Source: Macrostomum hystrix (taxonomy: Eukaryota > Platyhelminthes > Macrostomidae). From it: a DNA stretch of 64,000 bases. The DNA is taken from assembly GCA_950097015.1 (NCBI GenBank), contig CATNEN010000029.1, positions 5,413,501 through 5,477,500 on the forward strand, written 5' to 3'. Under the pieces are notes generated by a model. The model had not been told where the DNA came from. It searched no databases and saw only the letters and a program-made list of their open reading frames with translations. How positions within the stretch are numbered: position 1 is the first letter of the stretch; each line of letters starts with the position of its first letter. A program made the position numbers and the translations under genes. Below, in pieces: positions 46,436 to 59,010 of the stretch.

Positions 46436-49400
46436 CTAGAACTCCACCCTGAAGGCGGTGCAGATCTTGTCTTCGGCTTCGTCGCCCTGCTGTTGCAGCC
46501 GGATGCGGCAGTCGGAGGCGCTGGGCGCCAGGGTGACGCGCAACTGCTGCATCCGGCTGGCATTGCCGGCTAGCCAGTTGTTGAACAGCTGATTGCTGTG
46601 CGTTGGAATCAGGGTGACCTCCGGCTCAGGCCAGGCCGACTTGCCCTCCAGCAGGGCGTCTAGAATGGCTGGCTGCGGATCGCAGCTGCTCAGCACGTAG
46701 TATCTGGCGCGGACCCGCTTGAAATACTCGGCGTCGGCGTACTGGCGCTCACCGTGGCCGGGCACGTACGCCAGGTCGAAGTGCAGCGGATGCACCGGGC
46801 CGTAGTTTACGGCGGGATGAGCAGCGGCCGAGCCAGGCTTGGGTTTTGCCGGAGCCGGGGCCGGTGCGGGAGCGGGCAGGCCGAGTGGCTCGTCAACGGT
46901 GATTAGCTCGGCGGTGTCAGCTTCGGCGCTGTTAGTGTTGTTGGCATTCAGCTCCCAGGCTTCATGATGACCCTCTTGATGCACCCCATCGGCCTGCTGC
47001 TCCTCCGACTGGTGATGCACCTGCTGGAACAAGTCGGGGTACGACGCTTCAACCCTAGCCAGGTTGCTGGAATGTGGTGTACAACCCTAACCAGGTTGCT
47101 GGAATGTGGTGTACAACCCTAGCCAGGTTGCTGTAATGTGGTGTACAACCCTAACTAGGTTGCTACAATGTGGTGTACAACCCTAACCAGGTTGCTGGAA
47201 TGTGGTGTACAACCCTAACTAGGTTGCTACAATGTGGTGTAAAACCCTAACCAGGTTGCTGGAATGTGTTGTACAACCCTAACCAGGTTGCTGGAATGTG
47301 GTGTACAACCCTAACCAGGTTGCTGGAATGTGGTGTACAACCCTAACCAGGTTGCTGGAATGTGGTGTACAACCCTAACCAGGTTGCTGGAATGTGGTGT
47401 ACAACCCTAACCAGGTTGCTGGAATGTGGTGTACAAACCTAACCAGGTTTCTAGGATGTGGTGTACAACCCGAACCAGGTTTCTAAGATGTGGTGTACAA
47501 CCCTAACCAGTTTGCTGGAATGTGGTGTACAACCCTAACCAGGTTGCTGGAATGTGTTGTACAACCCTAACCAGGTTGCTGGAATGTGTTGTACAACCCT
47601 AACCAGGTTGCTGGAATGTGGTGTACAACCCTAACCAGGTTGCTGGAATGTGGTGTACAACCCTAACCAGGTTGCTGGAATGTGGTGTACAAACCTAACC
47701 AGGTTGCTATGATGTGGTGCACAACCCTAACCAGGTTGCTATGATGTGGTGCACAACCCTAACCAGGTTGCTATGATGTGGTGCACAACCCTAACCAGGT
47801 TGCTGGAATGTGGTGTACAACCCTAACCAGGTTGCTGGAATGTAAAAACGTTCAGTTTCGAGCCTCACTGTGTCAGCATCGGCGCCTGAAGTTTCAGCCA
47901 GTGAAATCTCTTCGACAGCCGCCGCAGCCTCAGGCTGGTGCTGCTCAGTCACCAGATTCTCGTCAGCCGTCGTAGCCGCAGGGGCGGCAGCCGGAGCTGC
48001 AGCAGAAGCAGCCGCAGGCTTAGCAATCTTTCGTCCAGCGATAGGTTTCGCCGGCGCCGCCTTGGCAGCCGGAGCAGCAGCTGCAGACTTGGCAGGCTCC
48101 TTCTTAGCAACGGCAGCCGGCTTGGCCGACGAAGCAGACACCGACTTAGACGCTGCCGATGCTGACGACTTGGAGCCGGGAGCGGCAGCAGTTTTGCCAG
48201 GATCGCCGGAGGATGCGACCGGCTTCTTGACAATGGGAGCAGCAGCAGCAGCAGCAGCAGCTGGGGCCTTCTTGACCGGAGCAGCTGCGGGAGCCGGTTT
48301 CGGCTTAGGCTTGGCAGCAGCCGAGGTGGCGGCGTGGTCGCCGGAGGCTGCGGGCGCAGGCTTTTTAGGAGCAGCGCTAGTAGGCTTGTGAGCAGCCGCA
48401 CTAGCCGGGATGTACTCGGCCGACTTTAGGCAGTCCAGTCCGCGGACCTTCTCCAGGCCTTCAATCACTCGCAGCTGCGGGCAGCAGCCGGGCAGCAGTA
48501 GGCGAGTCCAGGCCAGCTTGGGATCGCTGGGCCGCCAGACCAGCAGGCAGCAGAGCGAATTGGCGTGCGAAGGGCTGGCGTGGCAGAGTCCAACCCGAGC
48601 CAACTGCCAGGGCTTGCCACCGGCCGAGGCTGCCTGCGACTGCAGTTGGGCCACGAAGTCTTTGAACTCCTTGCCGTCGGCCACCGGCTGCAGCGGATAC
48701 AGGTCCAGAGCGCCGTTGCCCAGCTTGCTGTAGAGCGTCACCGGCTGCGGCTGCCCGGTGCCCAGCCGGCGCACCTCCTCCAGGTGCACGTTGAGGCCGC
48801 GCAAAAGGCGCACGGCCGTGGCCGAGTCGCGCCGGACGCTGGCCTCAAGCCGGTGCTGGCCGCCGTTGGACGCCTCATCCTCGGCGGCTGGCTTAGGGCG
48901 GCAGGGCAGCAGGGCGCAGCCCAGGGTGGGGGCGCCGCCAGCTTCCTTGGCCGACAGTCGCTCCAGCAGGGCCAGCAGTCCGGGCAGATTGTCGTGATCC
49001 CAGTGGCTCAGTAGGAGGCCGTCAAGCTGCGGGTTTGTTTATTGAGTAGGTTTGGCATTGCACTTTAGCATGCCAAACTGGAAACTAGGAAACTGGCTGA
49101 ACATGACAATGCATTTAGATTAAGGACACTGCGATGGGACTTCAGGACACTGCGATGGGACTTCAGGACACTGCGATGGGACTTCAGGACATCACGGGAC
49201 TGTCACGGGACTTCAGGACACTGGGACGAAACTTCAGGACACTGGGACGGGACTTCAGGACAACTGGGATGAGACTTCAGTACACTTGGACGGGACTTCA
49301 GGACAACTGGGGTGGGACTTCAGGACACTGCGATGGGACTTCAGGACACTGCGAAGGGACTTCAGTACACTGGGACGGGACTTCAGGACAATGTCACGGA

Positions 49401-52400
49401 CTTCAGGACACTGCGACGGGACTTCAGGATACTGGGACGGGACTTCAGGACACTCGGACGGGATTTCAGGACAACTGGGACGAGACTTCAGGACACTGCG
49501 ATCGGACTTCAGAACACTGTGACGGCACTGGAAGATGCTGAAACATCTAATATAAAAAGGACGCAACCAAGCCTAACCAACTCACCCGATCCAGGTGGGC
49601 CAGGAAAGGCCAGAAAGCCGGCGTCCTACCAGCGCCAGTATTTACTAGCAGGCCGAAACCGTCAACGCCCAGATAGCAGGAGTCGCCTAAGCCAGCCGGG
49701 AACACGTACAGAGTAGGCTTCTGAATGCGAATATTGCCAACTGTGCCAGCCGGCCGCAGGCGCTGCTCAACGCTGGCGAGGCCGCACTGTTTGCCCGCCA
49801 GGAAGCCGGCTAGCTGCACCGCGCCCGACACAGTGGCCTGGTCCAGCTCCGACTGATGGGCGGCGGCGTGCGCGCGAAACTCAGTCAGGGGCGGCTTTAC
49901 AGACTTCCAGCCAGAGCCGGCGGCATTGAGGGCGCACGAGATGGTAAAGCTGCGTGTGTTTTTAGAGGGAACTTTAGCTTTAGACTGTCAGCCTACTGCA
50001 ACTAATTGGCAGCCTACTGCAACAGACTGTCAGCCTACTGCAACAGACTGTCAGCCTACTGCAACAGACTGTCAGCTTACTGCAACTGATTGTCAGTCTA
50101 CTGCAACTGACTGTCAGGCAACTGTAACTTCAATATTTTTCGTATGCTCACCGATGATCCGGAGGTAGCGAGGCATCGGGCGCGGATCGCAGCATTTGAG
50201 CGAGACGACTGTTCGATACGCTGCCATCCTTAAGCAGCCAGTCGCCGAGTTCGTCAGACTGGCGTCCGGCGAAGACTACGTGCCTGTTGACAAACTGAGT
50301 TTGCAGAAGCCACTCGAACTGGCTGGCCAGGGTGAACAAACCCGGATTAATGACGGCGGCCACGCACAGATTATTGGAGAATACGCGAATCACCGACTCA
50401 CCTGCAGGACAGAGGAAGCCAATAATTATAATTAAAGACAATTTAAAATAATAAATCGTGACCCATTATCACAGCTTAAATGACTCCAACCAAGATTTCG
50501 GACGATTCTAACTAAGATTTCGGACGATTCCAAATAATATTTTGGACGATTCTAAAGAAGATTTCGGACGATTCCAACTAAGATTTTTGACGATTCCAAC
50601 TAAGACTATGTAAGATTCTAACCTAGATTTTCGATGATTCCAACGAAGACTATGTAAGATTCTAACCTAGATTTCGGATGATTCCAAATAAGACTTTGGA
50701 AGATTTAAATTAATATTTCGAAAGATTTCAATTGAGATTTGGGACGATACTATTTCAGAATTTGAACGCTACCAACTGAGATTGTTCATGATTCCGACTG
50801 AACTGCTGTAAGATAAGAGTTGCAGAGTATGTTGGACTGCAAAAGCTTTCGTCACAAACATCGATTTAATACTTAAGTCCCTTTTTTCACTATCGAGCGT
50901 GTCCAACTCATAGCTAGCTTACATTCCAGGTTATAATATTTACGAGACCCTAGGTCAGCATTGAAACACGGCAGATATGCTACAGACGAGTGAGAATCTA
51001 GTTTGCACTCAGCTACCAGACAAAGTTTAAGAAAAAACGCCTTAAAATGCTATTTCCGACGCAGCCAAATGTAAAGTGAGAAGAAGACAGCAAATTTTCA
51101 GTTCCAGTAAATACGAGTAAAAAAACAACCATTAACTCAGTTTTTACAGATAAGAACGGAGAGCAGGTTAAAGAAGTCTGAGATTTAAAATGCTTCGCTA
51201 ATAGCTTAACAACAAAACACCTGAAGCAGGCGTATTCACACTGCGTGAGACAGTTTTTAAGATTATTATATTACTAAAGTCTTCGTTTAAAATAGAGCAG
51301 ACCCATACAGGGTTAACAATGCATACATTTTTTATCAAAATATCGCTACTTTAATAACTAATTTAATATTAAAGTTGTACACAAAGCTGAGCTTAGACAA
51401 AAATAATCTTTGCGTATATTCCTAATTTTGAGCTACAATATTGGCAAAGCGGAGAAGCAGGCATGTGTGATAATTTGACTTTCATTTGGCTGCAATTAGC
51501 CAACTCTGTTTCATAAATTTCGAACTTGGCCAAAAACTGGCCAAATTATACAACACAATAATTTGAAGAGAGACTAGTGAGAGGGAACTAACTCAAGTGG
51601 ACATTTTGTACAGCTCGGTACACACTTTACAGTTAGCGGGAAATGGACACATCTGGACAGACGAAAAATACTTTCTGTCTCCAAACCTCCCCCCACTGAC
51701 GGACTGACTCAACCACACAGCTTTTTATTTACTGTTGAAGTTCTTTCCGATTTGAGCACACAATGGCTTGAACAAAATCTGTGATTGATTTTCTGTTCAT
51801 TGGTGAACTTGGGTCAACAGGAGCGGGAGAAAGAGAGCTACATCTAAATTACTTTACCTTTCTTTGTACGAAAAATGCTAAGCCTCTCTGTGAAATCTAT
51901 CTTTCAGTTGTTTACGAACTTATTAATATTATTATTATATGTTTATATTGCGTTCGAATTAATCTCACTCAAACGCGCACAATACAAAATAAACAAGACA
52001 ATAATAAAAACTAGGTCAGTTATCAGTCGCATGCTCAAATCGAAATTTTGAGAATGCTTCACCGCAGCAAACTATTATCAGCAAGAAGGCAGGAAAAATT
52101 TCTAAGCAATTTCTTTCGAGCAAATATGAAGAACCGCCAGAAACTATACCCACACTCCGCACACAGAGCCAGACGACACAGAACATATACTAGGCCGATA
52201 GGTACAATAAGGGGAAGGCGAGAGAAGAAGCAGATAGAGAATAGAGCAGGAATGAGAACATAGAATTGAGTATATAGTCCCACGCGCTGAGCAATCTGAC
52301 TGTACCCTGGCTCACCTCAAGTCTGACGAGTGCAATCTAGAATGCTGTCTAATAGCGTCACTATCACAATACACAAGTCTGTGCAGCGATAGTCTTTTCT

Positions 52401-55400
52401 AAATAGACAACCCCTTCAGGTCATTGGCACCTTGCTGTTATATCTGCTGTTGGTTGCGTTCAAGAAAAATACTTCTATTTATAACTATGCAACCATAAAT
52501 GAAGCTATATGCATAGGCGACTCAAAGGGACGACTGTCTGGAGTCACGGGATGATTCTTACTGGAGTCACGAGATGATTCTTACTGGAGTCACGGGATGA
52601 TTCTTACTGGAGTCACGGGGTGAGGTGATTCTTACTGGAGTCACGGGGTGATTCTTACTGGAGTCACGGGGTGAGGTGATTCTTACTGGAGTCACGGGAT
52701 GATTCTTACTGGAGTCATGGGATGATTCTTACTGGAGTCACGGGGTGATTCTTACTGGAGTCACGGGATGATTCTTACTGGAGTCACGGGATGATTCTTA
52801 CTGGACTCACGGGATGATTCTTACTGGAGTCACGAGATGATTCTTACTGGAGTCACGGGATGATTCTTACTGGAGTCACGGGGTGAGGTGATTCTTACTG
52901 GAGTCACGGGGTGATTCTTACTGGAGTCACGGGGTGAGGTGATTCTTACTGGAGTCACGGGATGATTCTTACTGGGGTCACGGGATGATTCTTACTGGGG
53001 TCACGGGATGATTCTTACTGGAGTCACGGGATGATTCTTACTGGAGTCACGGGATGATTCTTACTGGAGTCACGGGATGATTCTTACTGGAGTCACGGGA
53101 TGATTCTTACTGGAGTCACGGGACGATTCTTACTGGAGTCACGGGATGATTCTTACTGGAGTCACGGGATGATTCTTACTGGATTCACGGGACGATTCTT
53201 ACTGGAGTCACGGGATGATTCTTACTGGAGTCACGGGATGATTCTTACTGGAGTCACGGGGTGAGGTGATTCTTACTGGAGTCACGGGGTGATTCTTACT
53301 GGAGTCACGGGGTGATTCTTACTGGAGTCACGGGGTGAGGTGATTCTTACTGGAGTCACGGGATGATTCTTACTGGGGTCACGGGATGATTCTTACTGCG
53401 GTCACGGGATGATTCTTACTGGAGTCACGGGATGATTCTTACTGGAGTCACGGGATGATTCTTACTGGAGTCACGGGATGATTCTTACTGGAGTCACGGG
53501 ATGATTCTTACTGGAGTCACGGGACGATTCTTACTGGAGTCACGGGATGATTCTTACTGGAGTCACGGGATGATTCTTACTGGAGTCACGGGATGATTCT
53601 TACTGGATTCACGGGACGATTCTTACTGGAGTCACGGGATGATTCTTACTGGAGTCACGGGATGATTCTTACTGGAGTCACGGGATGATTCTTACTGGAG
53701 TCACGGGGTGAGGTGATTCTTACTGGAGTCACGGGGTGATTCTTACTGGAGTCACGGGGTGAGGTGATTCTTACTGGAGTCACGGGATGATTCTTACTGG
53801 GGTCACGGGATGATTCTTACTGGGGTCACGGGATGATTCTTACTGGAGTCACGGGATGATTCTTACTGGAGTCACGGGATGATTCTTACTGGAGTCACGG
53901 GATGATTCTTACTGGAGTCACGGGATGATTCTTACTGGAGTCATGGGATGATTCTTACTGGAGTCACGGGGTGATTCTTACTGGAGTCACGGGATGATTC
54001 TTACTGGAGTCACGGGATGATTCTTACTGGAGTCACGGGATGATTCTTACTGGAGTCACGAGATGATTCTTACTGGAGTCACGGGATGATTCTTACTGGA
54101 GTCACGGGGTGAGGTGATTCTTACTGGAGTCACGGGGTGATTCTTACTGGAGTCACGGGGTGAGGTGATTCTTACTGGAGTCACGGGATGATTCTTACTG
54201 GGGTCACGGGATGATTCTTACTGCGGTCACGGGATGATTCTTACTGGAGTCACGGGATGATTCTTACTGGAGTCACGGGATGATTCTTACTGGAGTCACG
54301 GGATGATTCTTACTGGAGTCACGGGATGATTCTTACTGGAGTCACGGGACGATTCTTACTGGAGTCACGGGATGATTCTTACTGGAGTCACGGGATGATT
54401 CTTACTGGAGTCACGGGATGATTCTTACTGGATTCACGGGACGATTCTTACTGGAGTCACGGGATGATTCTTACTGGAGTCACGGGATGATTCTTACTGG
54501 AGTCACGGGATGATTCTTACTGGAGTCACGGGGTGAGGTGATTCTTACTGGAGTCACGGGGTGATTCTTACTGGAGTCACGGGGTGAGGTGATTCTTACT
54601 GGAGTCACGGGATGATTCTTACTGGAGTCACGGGATGATTCTTACTGGAGTCACGGGGTGATTCTTACTCGAGTCACGGGATGATTCTTACTGGAGTCAC
54701 GGGATGATTCTTACTAGCGTCACGGGATGATTCTTACGCTGGCGTCACGGGATGATTCTTACACTGGAGTCACGGGATGATTCTCACTGGAGTCACGGGA
54801 TGATTCTCACTGGAGTCACGGGATGATTCTTACTGGAGTCACGGGATGATTCTTACTGGAGTCACGGGATGATTCTTACTGGAGTCACGGGATGATTCTT
54901 ACTGGAGTCACGGGATGATTCTTGCTAGAATTAGGGCGATTCTTACTAGAGTTGGGACGATTCTTTCTGGTATTGGGACGATTCTTTCTGCTATTGGGAC
55001 GATTCTTTCTGCTATTGGGACGATTCTTTCTGGTATTGGGACGATTCTTTCTGCTATTGCTTCGATTTTATCTCTAGTTGGGATGATTCTTACTGGAGTC
55101 ACGGGATGATTCTTACTGGAGTCTCGGGATGATTCTTACTGGAGTCACTGGATGATTCTTACTGGAGTCACGGATGATTCTTACTGGAGTCACGGGATGA
55201 TTCTTGCTAGAATTAGGGCGATTCTTACTAGAGTTGGGACGATTCTTTCTGGTATTGGGACGATTCTTTCTGGTATTGGGACGATTCTTTCTGCTATTGG
55301 GACGATTCTTTCTGGTATTGGGACGATTCTTTCTGCTATTGGGACGATTCTTTCTGGTATTGGGATGATTCTTTCTGGTATTGGGACGATTCTTTCTGCT

Positions 55401-58056
55401 ATTGGGACGATTCTTTCTGGTATTGGGACGATTCTTTCTGGTATTGGGACGATTCTTTCTGCTATTGGGACGATTCTTTCTGGTATTGGGACGATTCTTT
55501 CTGCTATTGGGACGATTTTTTCTGGTATTGGGACGATTCTTTCTGCTATTGCTTCGATTTTATCTCTAGTTGGGATGATTCTACCTAAAATTATAGCGCC
55601 GATTTTACACTGACTAAAATGGGGTATGGTTCTGCCAAGGATCAAGACAAGAGTTTTCTTGGTGTACAAACTAAAGCAAAAGATATTTGAATAAAACACT
55701 TCTCAAGCACTGACTACAGAGATCAGTTGACCGGGTGCATTCAGAAAAAAAGCTAGCCCACAAAGTAGCAACAGCACCCAGTCCTAAATGCTTTCTAAAC
55801 TGTTTGAAGTGACTCAGAGCAGCCGCTCTTTAAGACTCTCCCCAGACTCGACCTCCACCCGGCCTTCCATTTTCTTTCCGAGTTTAATAACTTAAACTGG
55901 AAGTCTTCTCCGTATGAATTGTACACTAGCTATTGAATTCGCATGCGAACTAAACCCTGCCTTAGCCATACTAGCTTGTAAACAATAAAGCCATTCTCTA
56001 TGTTTCTTAGAATCGGCCACTACTTTACTCTCAGCATAAAGACAGCTCGGTAGACGCCACTCGCCAGTTCTATCAGGCGGTCTCGATTCCGCTGCAAATA
56101 CAGTTAAGCTAATAACACATAAAAAATATCAGCTTACAGAATTGGCAGCGGAGAAACCCGCCCCCTACATATGCATGCGTAATTAGAGTATTGAACACCC
56201 CAGCCTGGCACACTTCTCTGACATAAGCACCGATTAATAATTCAGGGCTCGCATAGATTTTGCAATAAGTACTATTTAAGACTAGTTCAAAATGACATCA
56301 ACCAAGGCTAGAACGAACCATTGTACATTCTTTTATGAAATAGCATGGATAGTGAAATTGAAACTGACAACAATTAAAAGAATCAGTGCATGAGCTGAAA
56401 TCAAACTCACCTTTCTCATTTTCGTTGAAGCTCTGCGGACTGGGATTTGAAGAAACGAAAGTTTTTAACTCTTCATTGATGTCGAATCCTAATGAGCTGG
56501 TGTCCCAGGAATTCACACCTGCACAAATTCATTGTTACCATTTAAGTTCATTTTTATCAATAAGAATATATATATATATGCATATAAGTGATATTAACTT
56601 GGGCAAGCAGATGGTAATTTTTTTCATTGTAGCAAACCAGCAAAAAGTCTTAAGATCTAAATTTCTAAGCAAACAGAAGCAAAAAAATGTATTGCTTGCA
56701 TCAATATATGTACAATAAGACTAAAACTTAAATTTTTTTATTAGCTAGTCTTAAAGCTCTAGTCTAACCACTATGGCCTAGAAAAATGTGACACTATGAC
56801 AGAAAGTGCATTTTGCTTTTTAACTGGCTAGCTATATCACTGCATCAGCATCTCTAGACATAGCCATTATAATACATAATTCTAAGCTCATATATTAGTT
56901 TGCTATCCTTGGTAGGGTATATAGACAAGACCTACATGTTTAGTTATATTTAATCTAGTTCTAAATTACTTTTTGTCTTAATTAGGACCAATTAGGACAA
57001 ATTAATTCACACTATTAATTTGAGTGATCTACATAATTATAATTCTATAGACCCAGTATAGCATTAGGCATTAGGCCTCTATAATTATATTATTAGCAAA
57101 TGTTCTTTAAGATCTAGACCTTTTATATAATTATTCTTTTATAATTGTAGGAGAGCTACAGGCATGGTACATCATTTGGTGACCCTAGACCTGTAGCCAG
57201 CAAGGAGGCGACTCTGCCCATTCCACTGACTTCTGAGCACACTATGCACATAGATATCATATGCTGGCATAGTTTAGACAGGTCTGCACATTGGCCTTGA
57301 CTTTCTTGTCATCAGGCAGTATACACTTTCACAATGCCTTGGAAGTTGGCCCTTAAGGATATAAATTGCATAACAAGTCCCCTCTTTTACTTCTCTCTGC
57401 AGCTGCAACCCAAATAAATCTGGCCTTGCCACAGACTCGAGCTCAAGGACCTGCAATAGGCAAACAGATTAGATTGCTCTGCCATTCCCAAAATAGGCCT
57501 ATAAGGTAATAATCAAAATGATATTTTTTGATACATTTTTTGTAAAATTTACAAACTTTTAGAAAATAAAGTTGCTGGGCAAATTATGAAAAATAATAGC
57601 TAGACCTACTAATAGAATTAAAAAAAGTCTACATTGTAGATATTTAAAATAAGGCTTGATATGCCCAGACATTAAATTCATTTTTTTTAGTTTTTCTTAT
57701 TTAAAAATAAGGCAAAAATATAGAATAAGGTCTGGACTAAATTCAAAGCCCGATTCTTTACTTAAAGTCAAAAGTTTAAGCACAAGATGGGCTGAAGCAG
57801 AGCATTTCATAGATTTTTGTCCAGTTTCAACACCTGAATTACATCCCTGCCAAGCTAAAATTGACATAGTAAAGTGTAGACCTAACAAATACTCACTTTG
57901 ATCACTCTGACAGCACTGGTTGCGGAAGCAAAGACAAGTAGTGCATTAAATGATTAAACAACGCTTACCAAGAATTATCAATTCAGACAAGGGTCCAATA
58001 TCATCGTCCGTGAGGCATTCACCAGTAATTAAAAACAGACATGATGTAGCTGCCAT
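46436..58056 (-). CDS. futsch: MAP1/futsch-type microtubule-associated protein
   Basis: Six coding exons on the minus strand join in frame: 58056-57969, 56518-56411, 50401-50152, 49949-49586, 49026-47869, 47023-46436; about 851 residues. The N-terminal heavy-chain domain (1 to about 400) matches MAP1 block by block: FLITGECLTDDDIG, NSWDTSSLGFDINEELKTF, PTLYVFPAGLGDSCYLGVDG, AHLDRLDGLLLSHWDHDNLPG across an exon junction (each quoted part kept short), LYSKLGNGALDLYPLQPV and VIEGLEKVRGLDCL. A Lys/Ala/Pro-rich basic linker (about 410-660) is the likely microtubule-binding part. The C-terminal light-chain domain follows: HFDLAYVPGHGE, EYFKRVRARYYVLSS, ILDALLEGKSAW, EVTLIPTHSN, ending FRVEF. MAP1 proteins stabilise axonal microtubules and synapses. 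It is short compared with vertebrate MAP1A/B and nearer MAP1S. Five introns, four or five with minisatellites. Confidence 0.92.
47045..47848. repeat. 32-bp minisatellite in MAP1 intron 5
   Basis: About 25 units, plus-strand core caaccctaaccaggttgctg followed by gaatgtggtgta. On the transcribed (minus) strand each unit contains acattccag, a good 3' splice-site match. It begins about 20 bases from the donor side and ends next to the true acceptor gttccagcag. Confidence 0.95.
49125..49535. repeat. 21-bp minisatellite in MAP1 intron 4
   Basis: About 19 diverged units with core gggacttcaggacactg; variants replace cactgcg by aactggg or cactggg. Confidence 0.9.
49980..50125. repeat. 21-bp minisatellite in MAP1 intron 3
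   Basis: About seven units with core cagcctactgcaacagactg. It nearly fills the 202-base intron between exons ending at 50152 and starting at 49949. Confidence 0.92.
50476..50760. repeat. Diverged 22-bp tandem repeat in MAP1 intron 2
   Basis: About twelve units with core cggacgattctaactaagat, strongly diverged toward the right. The cgattctta-like core resembles the large 23-bp array further along the same intron. Confidence 0.8.
50761..52537. other. AT-rich part of MAP1 intron 2
   Basis: No gene, RNA or repeat was recognised. Short frames at 51781-52263 lack motifs. Confidence 0.4.
52538..54918. repeat. 23-bp minisatellite with higher-order structure in MAP1 intron 2
   Basis: About 100 units with core gattcttactggagtcacgg. 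A longer variant unit containing ggggtgaggtga occurs in pairs near 52617/52667, 52878/52929, 53249/53331, 53704/53756, 54105/54161 and 54529/54583, giving a higher-order period of roughly 370-455 bases over most of the array. Variant ggattcac and gcggtcac units recur at matching places. Confidence 0.96.
54919..55600. repeat. 21-bp minisatellite adjoining the 23-bp array
   Basis: Units with core gggacgattctttctggtat alternating with a ctgctat variant. The junction block beginning ttgctagaattagggcgatt occurs twice (54921 and 55202), each time followed by the 21-bp units, and the 23-bp units reappear between them at about 55081-55200. The two unit types share gattctt and are evidently related. 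The remaining sequence to 56410 (55601-56410) holds nothing recognised. Confidence 0.93.
56519..57968. other. MAP1 intron 1, AT-rich
   Basis: No feature recognised. A less AT-rich segment at 57170-57470, with a 60-codon minus-strand frame at 57274-57456, could be a repeat fragment but matches nothing I know. Confidence 0.4.
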
Positions 58057-58799
58057 TATTTTAGATGCACAAAGACTGCAGTTAACTCTTCCTTCTGCTG
58101 TTGCTGAGCTGACACTGACTACAGTTTAAAGAAGACTAAAGTGCTTACAAACCGGCAAGTAAATTAAGTTTTTACATAGTGAAAAACCCACCTCATTCAA
58201 AATAGCCACTCAAAAAAATAATCATTTAAACAAGCGTGAGATACTTTACTACATAAAATAACCTATCTTTTGTCAATTATGAAAAGAGTGCTTAATTAAA
58301 TTCGTAAAGAACTCTCGCTTACATTCAGAGATCTTCAAGCAAATATGTAATCACTACTTTTGGCGTAACCAGGATCAACATTACTATTTTTCTCTGCGCT
58401 TTCGGATCATCCATCCGAAGATGTAAACGATATAATTTAGTAGCCCGTGAGTACATTGACTTGTTGGGGATATTCATACATTTTGATTACAAGAATGCTG
58501 CAAATTCTCGCAATGAGATCACAGCTCATTTCGATGTACTATATAATTTCGCTAAAACCTTTAAATTTCATGTTTATCTGCATCTCATCTGCCTTTCAGC
58601 TGCACTCAAGGACTACAAAAATACAAGAGCTTTCCCATATGTAAATTGTCTTGATCGCTGCGAAACTCGGCAAACCTCGTAGGGCCTATCGTTTTCTGGA
58701 ATTTGATCGATTTATTGTGCACATTTTTTTCATTCAAACTTTTTCAAGCTACACAAGCTTAGTAAAAATTAAAGCTCAAGCTGCTTAATTAATATTTTA
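58057..58799. other. Upstream flank of the MAP1 gene
   Basis: AT-rich sequence. A weak splice-acceptor-like ctgcag on the minus strand lies about 20 bases before the MAP1 ATG; no TATA box or CCAAT arrangement was recognised. Confidence 0.35.
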
Positions 58800-59010
58800 A
58801 TTAATATTATTTATGATTGTTATTGCACTTGCCCAACTGGGCCAGATGTGCAGCCGACAGAACAGCGGCAGCTATTGCGCGGCGCATCTGAAGGTCACGC
58901 ATGGCAGTTCAGTCCATGGACTGGGGAGATGTACATCACACTCAGTGTCACCCATACCCCGTTCAACAGCTGGGTTCGACGCTCAAGCCACTAGGCTACA
59001 ATCCCCCCTG
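58800..59010 (-). mobile_element. tRNA-SINE, truncated diverged copy
   Basis: Minus-strand copy of the family seen at 32181 and 33700. It keeps the body (cagatgtgcagccgacag, gcgcggcgcatctgaagg, the palindrome cagtccatggactg) and the ccactaggctacaa end, but has lost most of the tRNA-like B-box region through an internal deletion near 58960-58990. No target duplication was found. Confidence 0.8.

Noticed and set aside
47045-47848. Interstitial telomeric repeat (aaccctaa)
   Set aside because: The telomere-like octamer occurs once per 32-bp unit and never in tandem, so it is a coincidence of the unit sequence.
47870-48391. 173-codon Ala-rich plus-strand frame
   Set aside because: Shadow of the Ala/Lys/Pro-rich linker exon of the MAP1 gene on the opposite strand.
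10762-55600. CRISPR arrays
   Set aside because: Units are directly abutting tandem repeats without unique spacers, in a eukaryotic gene-bearing region.
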